The notes below the pieces were generated by a model, which worked only from the letters and a program-made list of their open reading frames with translations, had not been told where the DNA came from and made no database searches. DNA of 64,000 nucleotides from positions 47,401-111,400 of the forward strand of contig DCEF01000020.1 of assembly GCA_002316805.1 (NCBI GenBank). Reading direction: 5' to 3'. Each line of letters opens with the position of its first letter. The first letter of the stretch is position 1. Positions 1 through 8,879 of the stretch are shown in pieces. Source of the DNA: Ruminococcaceae bacterium UBA1036. GTDB lineage: Bacteria; Bacillota; Clostridia; Oscillospirales; Acutalibacteraceae. A program made the position numbers and the translations under genes.

Positions 1-117
1 AGTTCCGTAACGTTGGCTTCCAGCATCTGCCGGAGCTGTCACTCCCAAATTCCATGGACTTTGGGACAGATTATGTAAAAATATGTACACTATTTTAGAT
101 ATTAAAGCAATTTAATG

Positions 118-146
118 TTGAATTAAAGTATTTCATACAATAAAAT
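118..146 (+). promoter_or_regulatory. Putative sigma-A promoter of the carbohydrate locus
   Basis: A -35 box TTGAAT (118-123) and a -10 box TAAAAT (141-146) are separated by exactly 17 bp in AT-rich DNA about 80 bp upstream of the first gene. Recognised by eye only. Bases 1-117 hold no gene that I can identify. Confidence 0.5.
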
Positions 147-223
147 ATAGGAAAAAGCAAGTAAGTATAAATAATTATCCCCTAAAAACTTATAAAATAA
201 GCAGAAATATTTGGAGGAATACT

Positions 224-1231
224 ATGACAGCAATACGTACCTGCAAACAACTTATGGATGAATTCCCTTGGAAGAACCTTCAATGTGCAAATACAAGGCT
301 TCCGATTATTTTGCCAAGAGGAGACACGCACGATGTTTATAATATTACTTCACCATTTTTTTATCGTGGGTGTCAATTTCTTTTGGGAAGAGTAGAGCGC
401 CGTGAAGAAGAAGATTCTGACATTGTTTTTTTTAAAGAGAAAATGGGAGAGTGGATACCAGATGAACGCTTTAAACCACTGAGTCATCTTCAGGATCCAT
501 TTTATACATTTATCGATGGCTACCTAATTCTCGGTGGAGTGCAAACTTATTTGGAGGAAAGTGGGAAGCTATCTTACCAAACGGTTTTTCTTAGAGAAAC
601 TGAACCATTTAAATTCGAACAGTTTGCGCACGGGCCTGACCGTATGAAAGATATTCGTTTATTGGAATTGCCTGATCGACGAATTTTAGTTATAACGAGG
701 CTCCAAGGGAAAATCGGCGGAAGAGGAAAAATCGGGTGGACAATTTTAGATTCCCTGAAGGAGTTAAAGCCACAGGTGCTTTCTTCTACGCAAGTTTTTG
801 AAGATCAATTTATAAAAGAAGAATGGGGAGGAGTCAATCAGCTTCATCTGCTAAGAAACGGCAAAGTAGGAGTGCTTTCCCATATAGCGAATTTTGATGA
901 AAAAGGGAACCGCCATTATTACTCTACATGTTTTCTACTAGACCCCCAAAATGGTATGCATTCTCCTATGAAAATCATTGCAATACGCAGAAATTTTGAG
1001 GCAGGTGAAAGTAAACGTCCTGATTTGCAGGATGTAGTATTCACTGGCGGGCTTGTTCGTGTAGGAAATGGTACGGCACGTCTCTACTGCGGAGTTGGAG
1101 ATGCGGAGGCTCATTGTATTCCAATCCTTGATCCATTTTTTAAATGGGAAAATACATCGTACGGTGTGGCAGGCAATGCAAATAGTTCTGAAGTTGTTCA
1201 TACCAGAGACAGTATTAGATGTCATGGGTAA
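224..1231 (+). CDS. DUF1861 family beta-propeller protein (putative glycoside-active)
   Basis: The 335-residue product resembles the DUF1861 family, which is predicted to form a five-bladed beta-propeller like the GH43/GH130 clans. Visible features are the early HDVYNITSPF segment, a GRVERR motif reminiscent of the GH130 first blade, and late DVVFTGG and LYCGVGDAEAH segments like the last blade of GH130 proteins. There is no signal peptide, so it is probably cytoplasmic. A good ribosome site (TTTGGAGG) lies just before the ATG. It is followed by an ABC sugar importer and a GH130 gene, so a role in breaking down an imported manno-oligosaccharide is inferred; its exact reaction is not known from the sequence. 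Confidence 0.75.
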   Translation: MTAIRTCKQLMDEFPWKNLQCANTRLPIILPRGDTHDVYNITSPFFYRGCQFLLGRVERREEEDSDIVFFKEKMGEWIPDERFKPLSHLQDPFYTFIDGYLILGGVQTYLEESGKLSYQTVFLRETEPFKFEQFAHGPDRMKDIRLLELPDRRILVITRLQGKIGGRGKIGWTILDSLKELKPQVLSSTQVFEDQFIKEEWGGVNQLHLLRNGKVGVLSHIANFDEKGNRHYYSTCFLLDPQNGMHSPMKIIAIRRNFEAGESKRPDLQDVVFTGGLVRVGNGTARLYCGVGDAEAHCIPILDPFFKWENTSYGVAGNANSSEVVHTRDSIRCHG

Positions 1232-1270
1232 TAAAAAAGCAAATAACAGGCCTAAAATTGTAAAGCTTGA

Positions 1271-1284
1271 TTTAAACGCTTTCA
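1271..1284. promoter_or_regulatory. LacI/CcpA-type operator (cre-like) before the binding-protein gene
   Basis: The reverse strand reads TGAAAGCGTTTAAA, close to the LacI-family/cre consensus TGNAANCGNTNNCA with a central CG. It lies about 40 bp before the solute-binding protein gene. Either CcpA (an HprK gene is present in this window) or the LacI regulator at 7210-8253 could bind here. This is inference from motif and position. Confidence 0.4.
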
Positions 1285-1321
1285 ACATTGTAACCTGTTA
1301 ATTATAAAAAAGGAGGAAAAA

Positions 1322-2629
1322 ATGAAATTAAGAAAATTGTCAACTGCTGTTTTAGCCGTCCTAATGTGTTTTTCTGCGGTAGAAGGGTGTTCTCCAACTC
1401 CGGGAAATGGTGAAACAAGTTCTTCTGGAAGGGCGACAATTCGTCTTGCAACTTGGGCTGGTTCTGAAGAGTCAAAAGAACTGCAAAAAATTATAGACAA
1501 ACTAAATTCAAAATCTACGTCTTATAAAATTGTTCAAGAATCAAATCCTGCAGATTATGATACTCGCATTAAGACGCAACTTTCAGGAAGCAGTGGACCA
1601 GACGTTTTTTGGGTATCAGCTCAGAATGCTTCGCAGCTTGCTACAAGAGGAGCAATGCTTGATATTACGGACTATCTGAAAAAGTCTTCAAATGAAGCAG
1701 CAAAAACTTCAGATTATATTGGAACAACTCTAAATACATTTACTGTAAATAATAAGATTTATGGCTTGCCGTGGTGTGAACAGCCTGTAATTATGTACTA
1801 TAATAAAGACCTTTTTGACAAGTTGAAGGTTGCAGAGCCAACAGATAGCTGGGACTGGAATACATTTGTTGAAGACGCAAAAAAGCTTACCATTGATAAA
1901 AATGGTAAGCATTACGGTGAATCAGGGTTTAACAAATCGCAGATTGTCCAGTGGGGTACCTCGCTTAATGGATGGCCACCGGTACAGATGTTTATCTGGC
2001 AAAACAATGGCGATGTCATATCTGAAGACATGAAGAACTGCCCTATTGATACAAAAGAAGCAATCGGTGGGTTTAAATTCTATGCTAACCTTTTAAACAG
2101 TCCGCTTGTTCCTACACAACAGGAAATTAAGGATCATGGTTTTGACCAGATGTTTAAAGATGGCCAGGTCGCAATGTTTATGGGAGGTGCTGCCGATTCG
2201 CTTGAAACACAGGTAAAGTTTAACTGCGAAGTGTCTGTAGTGCCTGCCGGGCCGACCGGTACAAAAGCAACATTTGGTGATGAAGATGGCATGGCTATTA
2301 ATGCCAACACTAAAAATAAAGATGAGGCATTTAAGGCATTTATAGATTTGACAGAAGCAATTCAGGAATGGAAAGTCATGCCACCGAGAAAATCGATGAA
2401 TTCTCTGACAGTTTTAGACAAGCAGCATCTGAATCGTGCAAAATCAATGCCTGAAATTGAAAAATCCATGTCCTTTGCCCGCCAATATAGATATTATGAC
2501 AATTATGCCGACTGGGATGATATCTTCAATAAGGAAATCATGGATAAAATAATTAACGGAAATGACACAAATGTTGAATCTCTTGTAAAGTCTGCAAAAG
2601 CAGATTTGGTAAGCAAACTAAAGAAATAA
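1322..2629 (+). CDS. ABC transporter sugar-binding lipoprotein (family 1 extracellular solute-binding protein)
   Basis: The 435-residue protein starts with a lipoprotein signal: basic KLRK, a hydrophobic stretch, and a lipobox ending in Cys23 (AVEGC), followed by a Ser/Gly/Thr-rich linker. The mature part has the MalE-type layout: IRLATWAG near the start, YGLPW around residue 140, MFKDGQVAMFMGG in the second lobe and a C-terminal helical region. It would capture an oligosaccharide outside the cell for the permeases encoded next. A perfect GGAGG site precedes the ATG. A 5'-proximal binding-protein gene followed by a stem-loop is typical when more binding protein than permease is needed. Confidence 0.9.
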   Translation: MKLRKLSTAVLAVLMCFSAVEGCSPTPGNGETSSSGRATIRLATWAGSEESKELQKIIDKLNSKSTSYKIVQESNPADYDTRIKTQLSGSSGPDVFWVSAQNASQLATRGAMLDITDYLKKSSNEAAKTSDYIGTTLNTFTVNNKIYGLPWCEQPVIMYYNKDLFDKLKVAEPTDSWDWNTFVEDAKKLTIDKNGKHYGESGFNKSQIVQWGTSLNGWPPVQMFIWQNNGDVISEDMKNCPIDTKEAIGGFKFYANLLNSPLVPTQQEIKDHGFDQMFKDGQVAMFMGGAADSLETQVKFNCEVSVVPAGPTGTKATFGDEDGMAINANTKNKDEAFKAFIDLTEAIQEWKVMPPRKSMNSLTVLDKQHLNRAKSMPEIEKSMSFARQYRYYDNYADWDDIFNKEIMDKIINGNDTNVESLVKSAKADLVSKLKK

Positions 2630-2647
2630 CAAAGGGAAAGTTATATA

Positions 2648-2695
2648 CTCCAGCGCTGGATACTTTGGCTTTAATGTTTGTATCCGACGCCGGAG
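2648..2695 (+). terminator. Intercistronic stem-loop between binding-protein and permease genes
   Basis: CTCCAGCGCTGGATAC (2648-2663) pairs with GTATCCGACGCCGGAG (2680-2695) with few non-Watson-Crick positions and a 16-nt loop. There is no clean U-tract, so it may stabilise the upstream mRNA or attenuate transcription rather than stop it completely. The rest of 2696-2879 holds no gene. Confidence 0.5.
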
Positions 2696-2879
2696 TTATT
2701 CATAATATTTTTTGGCTATTTGTGCAATGAACTTCGCTTTATGCAACCAAGCCGCAAAATATTACTTTTGTTATGTGTGCAGTTGACGTTTATCAACATT
2801 ATACTGTTGCTGTTGGTGCCTGTAAATTTCCAAAAGTGGTGTTATACCTTATAAATTTGTGCTTAAGGAAGTGAAAAAC

Positions 2880-3872
2880 ATGAATGACAGTTATATCACG
2901 ACATTTTTCCACTGGATTAGTGTTGCCGTAGCGCTTGTCCTTATTGCTGCTGGGCTGTATCTTTTTTTACACTATATTGTTAGATGGCATCAGAAGCAAG
3001 CGCTTGGTTTAGCACTTGTTTCTCCATGGATCATTGGTTTTGCCGTATTTACGGCAGGACCGCTTGTATATTCTCTTTATCTGAGTTTTACACAATATAG
3101 TCTTTTTGGAAATCCAAAATGGGTAGGTCTACAGAATTACATTAATCTGTTTACGCATGATCCGCAGTTCTGGCCTTCTGTAAAACTTACCATGCTTTAT
3201 GCGCTGATTACGGTACCGATTGGTGTTGTAGGCTCGCTCCTTATAGCCATACTGATGAATCAGAAAGTAAGGGGAATTGGAATTTTCCGGGTTATCTTTT
3301 ATTTGCCAGCTGTTCTTCCAGATGTAGCAGTTGCTCTGATTTGGCGTTGGCTTTTTAATGGACATGGATTATTTAATTATCTGCTGTCTCCATTTATGCA
3401 TATAATGCACGTGAGTAATATTGACTGGTTCGGCAAAGCACAGTATGTACTCCCGGCTTTTTCTATTATGAGTATATGGGGTATTTTCGGCGCGAACGCT
3501 GTGATTTTTCTTGCAGCTCTTCAAGAAGTCTCGAAAAGCTACTATGAGGTAGCAGACCTCGATGGGGCAACAAAATTTCAGAAATTATGGTTTATTACCA
3601 TTCCACTTATATCGCCTATTATTCTATTACAGATCATACAGGGTATCATAGGCGCCCTGCAGATTTTCTCGGTTGCCATGTTCGTTCGTCCCACCACATC
3701 TGCAGGAGAGTTTATGAATCAATTAATTTATGAACGTGGGTTTACTCAAATGCATATGGGTGAAGCGTCATCAATAGCGTGGTTTCTGTTTGCAATTATT
3801 TTGATTTTCACCCTTCTGATCTTTAAATCGAGTACGGCATGGGTTTATTATGAAAGCAACATTAAAAGGTGA
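2880..3872 (+). CDS. ABC sugar transporter permease, MalF/UgpA type
   Basis: About 330 residues with the usual six or seven membrane segments of binding-protein-dependent sugar permeases. The EAA cytoplasmic loop that docks the ATPase is visible as YYEVADLDGATKFQKLWF followed by ITIPLISP. The family motif SPWIIGFAVFTAGPL is near the N-terminus. I chose the ATG at 2880, preceded by AAGGAAGTG, over the GTG at 2859. It works with the next gene and the lipoprotein. No ATPase gene is in the cluster, so a shared MsmX-like ATPase elsewhere is inferred. Confidence 0.9.
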   Translation: MNDSYITTFFHWISVAVALVLIAAGLYLFLHYIVRWHQKQALGLALVSPWIIGFAVFTAGPLVYSLYLSFTQYSLFGNPKWVGLQNYINLFTHDPQFWPSVKLTMLYALITVPIGVVGSLLIAILMNQKVRGIGIFRVIFYLPAVLPDVAVALIWRWLFNGHGLFNYLLSPFMHIMHVSNIDWFGKAQYVLPAFSIMSIWGIFGANAVIFLAALQEVSKSYYEVADLDGATKFQKLWFITIPLISPIILLQIIQGIIGALQIFSVAMFVRPTTSAGEFMNQLIYERGFTQMHMGEASSIAWFLFAIILIFTLLIFKSSTAWVYYESNIKR

Positions 3873-3883
3873 GGTGAATAAAA

Positions 3884-4756
3884 TTGGAATCAGTTAATGC
3901 AAAATTTCTGCACTCAATGTCTGCAAGGCGAAGGGTAGGAAAAATTGTTACTTATATTGTGCTGATTGCCATCGCGGCGATTGTACTCATGCCTTTTTTT
4001 TGGATGCTGTCAACAGCATTAAAACAGGAAACAAACATTTATAAATGGCCGCCGCAGTGGATACCGCATCCGGCTGTGTGGAAAAATTTTATTAATGCTT
4101 GGAATGCCGAACCATTTGGACAATATCTTTCTAATACTTTGTTTATAGTGATCTTGGGTCTTTCTGCTGAAGTAATCAGCGAAACGATTGTAGCTTATGG
4201 CTTTGCAAGATTTAACTTTCCTGGACATGACGTTTTGTTTTTTTTGCTCTTGGCAACGATGATGCTGCCCTTCCATGTAACTGTGATACCTACTTATATA
4301 ATATGGCAGAGGCTTAGCCTTTTAAATACGTTTGATCCGCTTGTACTGCGTGCATGGACGGCGTGGGGGCCTTTTTATGTATTTTTGTTACGTCAATTTT
4401 TTATGAGTATACCAACGGAGCTTGATGAAGCGGCGGAAATTGATGGTTGTAATCCCTTGCAAACATTTCAGCATATTATTATCCCACAAATGAAACCTGC
4501 TATTCTCGCGGTTATTGTATTTGCTTTTAAAGGCTATTGGAATGATTTGCTAAATCCGTTAATTTATCTTTCTGACATGAATAAGTATACTATGAATGTA
4601 GGAATGTATTTCTTTATGGGTGGTACTAATGAATCTCCTCAGTGGAACTATCTGATGGCTATGGCTATAATCATGACACTGCCTGTACTTTTGATATTCT
4701 TTTTTTCACAGAAATATTTCGTTGAAGGAATTACATTCAGCGGAATTAAAGGATAA
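3884..4756 (+). CDS. ABC sugar transporter permease, MalG/UgpE type
   Basis: A 290-residue integral membrane protein with about six hydrophobic segments and the EAA loop IPTELDEAAEIDGCNPLQTF followed by IIIPQMKP. It belongs to the second-permease type of CUT1 importers. The start is a TTG at 3884 with GAGGTG about seven bases upstream; it begins 11 bp after the first permease ends, so the two are cotranscribed. It forms the membrane heterodimer with the preceding gene product. Confidence 0.9.
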   Translation: MESVNAKFLHSMSARRRVGKIVTYIVLIAIAAIVLMPFFWMLSTALKQETNIYKWPPQWIPHPAVWKNFINAWNAEPFGQYLSNTLFIVILGLSAEVISETIVAYGFARFNFPGHDVLFFLLLATMMLPFHVTVIPTYIIWQRLSLLNTFDPLVLRAWTAWGPFYVFLLRQFFMSIPTELDEAAEIDGCNPLQTFQHIIIPQMKPAILAVIVFAFKGYWNDLLNPLIYLSDMNKYTMNVGMYFFMGGTNESPQWNYLMAMAIIMTLPVLLIFFFSQKYFVEGITFSGIKG

Positions 4757-4841
4757 ATAATAAGCAATCTAAGATTAGGTTTAAATTTTTAGAGGAATTT
4801 TATATATAAAAATTGAAGTCTAAAGGAATGGATATTCTAAA

Positions 4842-5900
4842 ATGAAAATTACAAGAAGAAACGACCATTTTATAATTACGCAAAAAGATGTGTCGCCATA
4901 TTTAGATGGTTGTGAAGTAATCGGTGTTTTCAATCCTGCCGCTGCTTTCTACCAGAATGAAATTATCTTGTTGCTACGAGTTGCTGAAAGACCAATACAG
5001 AAGTCTGATGACATACTTACCGTTATTTTTTATGACACAAAAACAAATTGCATAAAAACGCTTGATTTGGCAAAAAACGATTCACAGTATGATTTTACTG
5101 ATAAACGTGAAGTAAGGGATAATAATAAAAAAGACGGAAGCTTTTGTTTTCTTACGTCAATTTCATATCTAAGAATTGCCAGAAGCCGTGATGGTATCCA
5201 TTTTAAAGTTGATGAAAAACCATTTCTCTTTCCGTCAAATGAATATGAGACATTCGGAATAGAAGATTCACGAATAACACAAATTGGCGACAACTATTAT
5301 ATATATTTTACTTCTGTATCTTATCATGGAATTTGTGAAGAATTAGTAAGTACGACGGATTTTCATCACATAACATATTTGGGTATAATCTTTTTACCGG
5401 AAAACAAGGATGTAGTAATTCTACCGGAAAAAATTAATGGTAAATACTATGCACTCAACCGGCCTGTTCCTAAAGCTACCGGTGATCCATCAATATGGAT
5501 TTCTGAGTCAGATAACTTAATTTATTGGGGAAATCACAAGTATTTAATGGGTCTGCGCCCTCATAACTGGGATAGTGTACGAATTGGCCCAGGTGCCATA
5601 CCATTCAAAACATCGAAAGGATGGCTTGAGATTTACCATGGTGCCGACTCCAGAAACAGGTATTGTCTTGGTGCTGTTATGCTTGATAAAAATGATCCAA
5701 CAGAAATAGTTGCACGCAGTGATGAACCAATTTTAGAGCCACAAAAACTTGAAAGCAAAAACGAATTTTTGAAAAATGTAGTATTTACTTGCGGTGCGCT
5801 CTGCAAGGAAAATATTATCCATCTTTACTATGGTGTTTCTGATAGTGCTGTTGCGTATACTGAAATAAAACTTTCTGATGTTTTAACAATTCTTTCATGA
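4842..5900 (+). CDS. GH130 family beta-mannoside phosphorylase-like enzyme
   Basis: The 352-residue protein has GH130 landmarks: VFNPAAAFY and LLLRVAERP in the first blade, FGIEDSRIT, where the Asp is the family's proposed general acid, RPVPKATGDPSIW, RIGPGAIPF, and EIYHGADSRNRYCLGAVMLD for phosphate and sugar contacts. Known GH130 enzymes use inorganic phosphate to split beta-mannosides and release mannose 1-phosphate. Linkage specificity cannot be read from sequence. No signal peptide is seen, so it acts inside the cell after import by the adjacent ABC system. It lies 85 bp downstream of the second permease gene on the same strand. Confidence 0.88.
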   Translation: MKITRRNDHFIITQKDVSPYLDGCEVIGVFNPAAAFYQNEIILLLRVAERPIQKSDDILTVIFYDTKTNCIKTLDLAKNDSQYDFTDKREVRDNNKKDGSFCFLTSISYLRIARSRDGIHFKVDEKPFLFPSNEYETFGIEDSRITQIGDNYYIYFTSVSYHGICEELVSTTDFHHITYLGIIFLPENKDVVILPEKINGKYYALNRPVPKATGDPSIWISESDNLIYWGNHKYLMGLRPHNWDSVRIGPGAIPFKTSKGWLEIYHGADSRNRYCLGAVMLDKNDPTEIVARSDEPILEPQKLESKNEFLKNVVFTCGALCKENIIHLYYGVSDSAVAYTEIKLSDVLTILS

Positions 5901-6000
5901 ATTGGAGTTGAATTAAATGGAGATATTTCTATATGTACTAAGAGAATAATTATGACGCTGATACCAGTTAAATTGTAACACATCCTTGTGGAGCGATACA

Positions 6001-6028
6001 TTGCAAATACAAAAGTATGTGCTATACT
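6001..6028 (+). promoter_or_regulatory. Putative sigma-A promoter, possibly the original lacI promoter
   Basis: TTGCAA (6001-6006) and TATACT (6023-6028) with a 16-bp spacer. Removing the 924-bp IS66 element and one target copy would place this promoter about 250 bp before the lacI-type gene, so the insertion may have uncoupled them. That link is inference. Confidence 0.45.
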
Positions 6029-6181
6029 GATTTAATGTAGGATTTTGAGCATGGTTTATTATCATTATGCCATTATGTAATAGGAGAACAGGCTCAATCC
6101 GCTATTTCGGAATATATCGAAGCCCATTTTAGACTATGGGAAGCAAAGCCTATGATCGTATATTATTATATAAAAATAAGT

Positions 6182-6189
6182 CTTTGTTA
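6182..6189. repeat. IS66 target-site duplication, left copy
   Basis: CTTTGTTA directly abuts the left end of the IS66-type element and is repeated exactly at 7114-7121. Eight bases is the known target duplication length for IS66 elements. Confidence 0.9.
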
Positions 6190-7113
6190 GTAAGCGTCAA
6201 ACCTGACGGTAACTTGACAGCAGACAGCCGAAAAGGCCCCGGCGCTGCGGAGTATTGGCAAACAGAAAATTCTTGCGTCCCATCACAAACGGCTTGATGC
6301 TGCGCTCCGCAAGGTTATTGCTGATTTCCAGCCGGCCATCGTCCAGATAGCGGATCAGGCGTGGCCATTGTTCCAGAAGATAATGCAGCGCACGGCCAAG
6401 GACAGACTTCGGAGCCGCATTTCTCGTTTTTGCCCATGCCAGGAAAGCGTCCAGAACCGGTTTTGCCTAACTCTGCCATTGCTTCTTCCGCTCCGCCGGC
6501 GGTAGCTCCGCAATTCTGTCTTCTATTTCAAAAAGCCTGCTGCAGTATAGCAGCCCAATTCCAGCGGAAGATGTTTTCTGCTGGAACTTTGGCAAGGCTT
6601 TTACTGCTTCGTCAAATTTCCGCCGCGCATGAGCCCAGCAGCCGACCAGCGTAACATTTTCCAGCTTTCCGTAGGCCTGATAACCGTCCGTATGCAGATA
6701 TCCGCGGAAACCCTTCAAAAACGAAATTTGGTTGTCTGCTTTACGCTCTGGCTGGTATTCATACAGCACAATCGGGTGAACGGCATCCCGTCCGGTATAG
6801 CCACATATAACTCTTGCTCTGCACCGACTTTCCGGGCTCATGCAAAACCTGCAGCGTAGTTTCATCCGTATGAAGAATGTAATGCTTCAGAAGTTCAGCG
6901 TGCATCACTTCAAAGACCGGCGCCAGCCAGTTGTCCGAGGCTTTTAGGATCCAGTTCTCCATGCGCTGCTTTCTGTCAAGTTGCTGCAGGTCTTTCTCCA
7001 TTATATCAACTGCTCCAATCGTATCCGATAGACTTTTTTGCATCTATCAATGATAGATGCATTGTCTCATCTTTTTCACAATTTTGCTATACAGCGTTAG
7101 CTTTGACGCTTAC
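6190..7113 (-). mobile_element. Internally deleted IS66-family element (924 bp)
   Basis: The ends are inverted repeats: GTAAGCGTCAAA at 6190-6201 and its complement finishing at 7113. They match the GTAAGCG ends of IS66 elements. A perfect 8-bp direct repeat flanks the element. Full IS66 elements are near 2.5 kb with tnpA, tnpB and tnpC; this copy keeps only the first codons of tnpA joined to the second half of tnpC. The intact duplication means the insertion has not rearranged since it arrived. It may have moved as a deleted, non-autonomous form, or been deleted in place. Confidence 0.9.
6197..7043 (-). pseudogene. Broken IS66 transposase, TnpA start fused to TnpC DDE domain
   Basis: Reading on the minus strand, about 30 residues match the TnpA start of the second copy (MEKDLQQLDRKQRMENW), then the text jumps to the TnpC catalytic domain. 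The DDE residues are recognisable in HTDETTLQVLHEPG, YLHTDGYQAYGK and LEISNNLAERSIKP. A frameshift lies between about 6760 and 6865, and an in-frame TAG interrupts at 6467-6469. The N-terminal leucine-zipper and zinc-finger part of TnpC and all of tnpB are missing. It cannot make an active transposase. Confidence 0.88.
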
Positions 7114-7121
7114 CTTTGTTA
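7114..7121. repeat. IS66 target-site duplication, right copy
   Basis: CTTTGTTA follows the right end of the element directly and is identical to 6182-6189. Confidence 0.9.
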
Positions 7122-7209
7122 TTTTTATATTTCAAAGTGTTATTTTCTTTATGTTACCTTGCCAAAAATTAAACTGTAGATAAAAAATTCAGCAGGAAAA
7201 GAGTGGACT

Positions 7210-8253
7210 TTGTTGAAACAGTATGTAACAATGAAAAAGATTGCTGAAGAACTGAATGTTTCTATTAATGCTGTTTCACTCGCGCTAAATGAAAAAAAAG
7301 GTGTAGGAAGAGAAACTAGAAGCCGTATTATAGACAAGGCAGAGGAACTCGGGTATTTTAAAAACAAATCTAAGTATAAAAAAGCACTTTCCAATAAAAA
7401 TATATGTCTAATGATTCAGACAAAATATTTTCGAAATTCGGATTTCTATAGTACTATTGTGCTTGGGCTTGAAAATGAAGCAAAACGAAAAGGGTATGAG
7501 ATTATTGTTAATTTTCCAGATGAATTTAGAAATATTCCAAACTGTCTTGATGAAAACCGGGTATGTGGAATAATCTCAGTTGGGAAAATCAGTGATGAAT
7601 ATTTGAATAAACTAAAGCAATACGGCATTCCACTTGTTGTAGTCGATCATATGTCGCTTTCAATACCAACTGACTGCATTATTTCCAATAATAAACAGGG
7701 GAGCTATAGAATTACACGACTTTTAATTAGAAATGGTTATCGTAAGATTGGTTTCTTTGGAGACCTTGATTATTCCATGAGTATTAAGGAGCGTTATGAA
7801 GGATATAAAGAAGCCATACAAACTTTACCATTCATCACAAATTATTCATGCCTTGTGAGTTATATACTGAAATTTTCTATTCTGAAAGGAATAGAAAAAT
7901 ATGTAATCAGTCATGACCTTGATATGTTTTCAGAAACGGTTAAATCGATTAATCATATGCCGGAAGCTTTTGTATGCTCTAATGATGATGCCGCTGTATT
8001 GCTTATACATGATTTGCAGAAACTGAATTACCGAGTACCAAACGATATCGCTGTAGTCGGTTTTGACAATTCATCTCTTGCCACTGCCGTTTTGCCACGT
8101 CTTACCACAGTAAATGTACATAAGGAAGAACTTGGTAGCGAAGCAGTTGACAGGCTTCTTTGGCGGTTGGGTCATCCAGATGGACCTATAGAAAGTATTA
8201 TGATGAGCGTTGAAATCGTAGAACGTGATAGCATAAAAAAAATCAATATTTAG
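7210..8253 (+). CDS. LacI-family transcriptional regulator
   Basis: The 347-residue protein begins with a LacI helix-turn-helix (MKKIAEELNVSINAVSLALN, with the hinge ending near KAEELGYFKN). It continues with a periplasmic-binding-protein-like sugar domain: GIISVGK, VVVDH, RNGYRKIGFFGD, AFVCSNDDAAV and VGFDNSSLATAVLPRLTTV. A start at TTG 7210 or 7213 is taken; the ATG at codon 8 would cut close to the DNA-recognition helix. It probably controls the upstream mannoside import genes, though an IS66 insertion now separates them. Oppositely oriented IS66 ends flank the gene on both sides. Confidence 0.88.
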   Translation: MLKQYVTMKKIAEELNVSINAVSLALNEKKGVGRETRSRIIDKAEELGYFKNKSKYKKALSNKNICLMIQTKYFRNSDFYSTIVLGLENEAKRKGYEIIVNFPDEFRNIPNCLDENRVCGIISVGKISDEYLNKLKQYGIPLVVVDHMSLSIPTDCIISNNKQGSYRITRLLIRNGYRKIGFFGDLDYSMSIKERYEGYKEAIQTLPFITNYSCLVSYILKFSILKGIEKYVISHDLDMFSETVKSINHMPEAFVCSNDDAAVLLIHDLQKLNYRVPNDIAVVGFDNSSLATAVLPRLTTVNVHKEELGSEAVDRLLWRLGHPDGPIESIMMSVEIVERDSIKKINI

Positions 8254-8314
8254 GGACACACTGATTTAATGTTTGTTGTAAACTAAAAATACCCAAAGTT
8301 GTAAAAGAAAATGC

Positions 8315-8830
8315 GTAAGCGTCAAAGCTAATGTCGTATAGCAAAATTGTGAAAAAGATGAGAAAATGCATCTAATCACTGATAGATTTCAAAAGAGTCT
8401 ATCGGATACGATTGCAGTTGATACAATGGAGAAGGATTTGCAGTTACTTGGCAAAAACCGGCGCATGGAGAAATGGGCGCAGTGCGTATCCAAATGCCGC
8501 AGCAGCGGATTAACGGTGCGGAACTGGTGCGAGCAGCACGGAATCAACGAAAAGGCCTACTATTATTGGCAGAACAGGATTTGGAAGTCCATGAATGAAC
8601 CACGAGATAACCCCGGTTTGTGCAGATTCAGGTTGAACCCACCTGCCAAATTGCGGCAGTCAGGATTCGAATCAACGGAGCCGAAGTGGAAATCCGTACT
8701 GGAACCGATGCAGCTGCCATTGAAGCAGTTTGCCGGGCGCTTCGAAAATGCTGAACGATTTTTGCATGATTTGCCCGGGTACTCCGGAAAATTTTGTGTA
8801 AATACGAATTCAGATCAGACAAAGACTTAA
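8315..8830 (+). mobile_element. IS66-family remnant with tnpA, truncated in tnpB
   Basis: The left end GTAAGCGTCAAAGCTAA starts at 8315 and is the mirror image of the right end of the first copy at 7097-7113; near identity continues for about 100 bp. From 8366 a TnpA-type protein is encoded (WAQCVSKCRSSGLTVRNWCE, then YYYWQNRIWK), with a frameshift in its C-terminal half. A tnpB start (MLNDF) appears at about 8750, but the coding sense is lost within about 20 residues, just before an IS5-type remnant. No right end was found. Confidence 0.8.
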
Positions 8831-8879
8831 GGCAACACCGCACAGAGCAGGATGTCACTAAAAGTGGTAAAATCAAGGT

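Larger units (their letters stand above)
5901..6189. other. Intergenic region with an orphaned promoter
   Basis: It contains no recognisable gene. A strong-looking promoter lies at 6001-6028. From about 6070 to 6180 an open frame encodes a short peptide with no family I recognise; it may be debris. The region ends at the IS66 target duplication. Confidence 0.5.

Noticed and set aside
1..117. Tail of a gene or transposase at the left edge
   Set aside because: Several frames are open over this short stretch but none shows a motif I can name.
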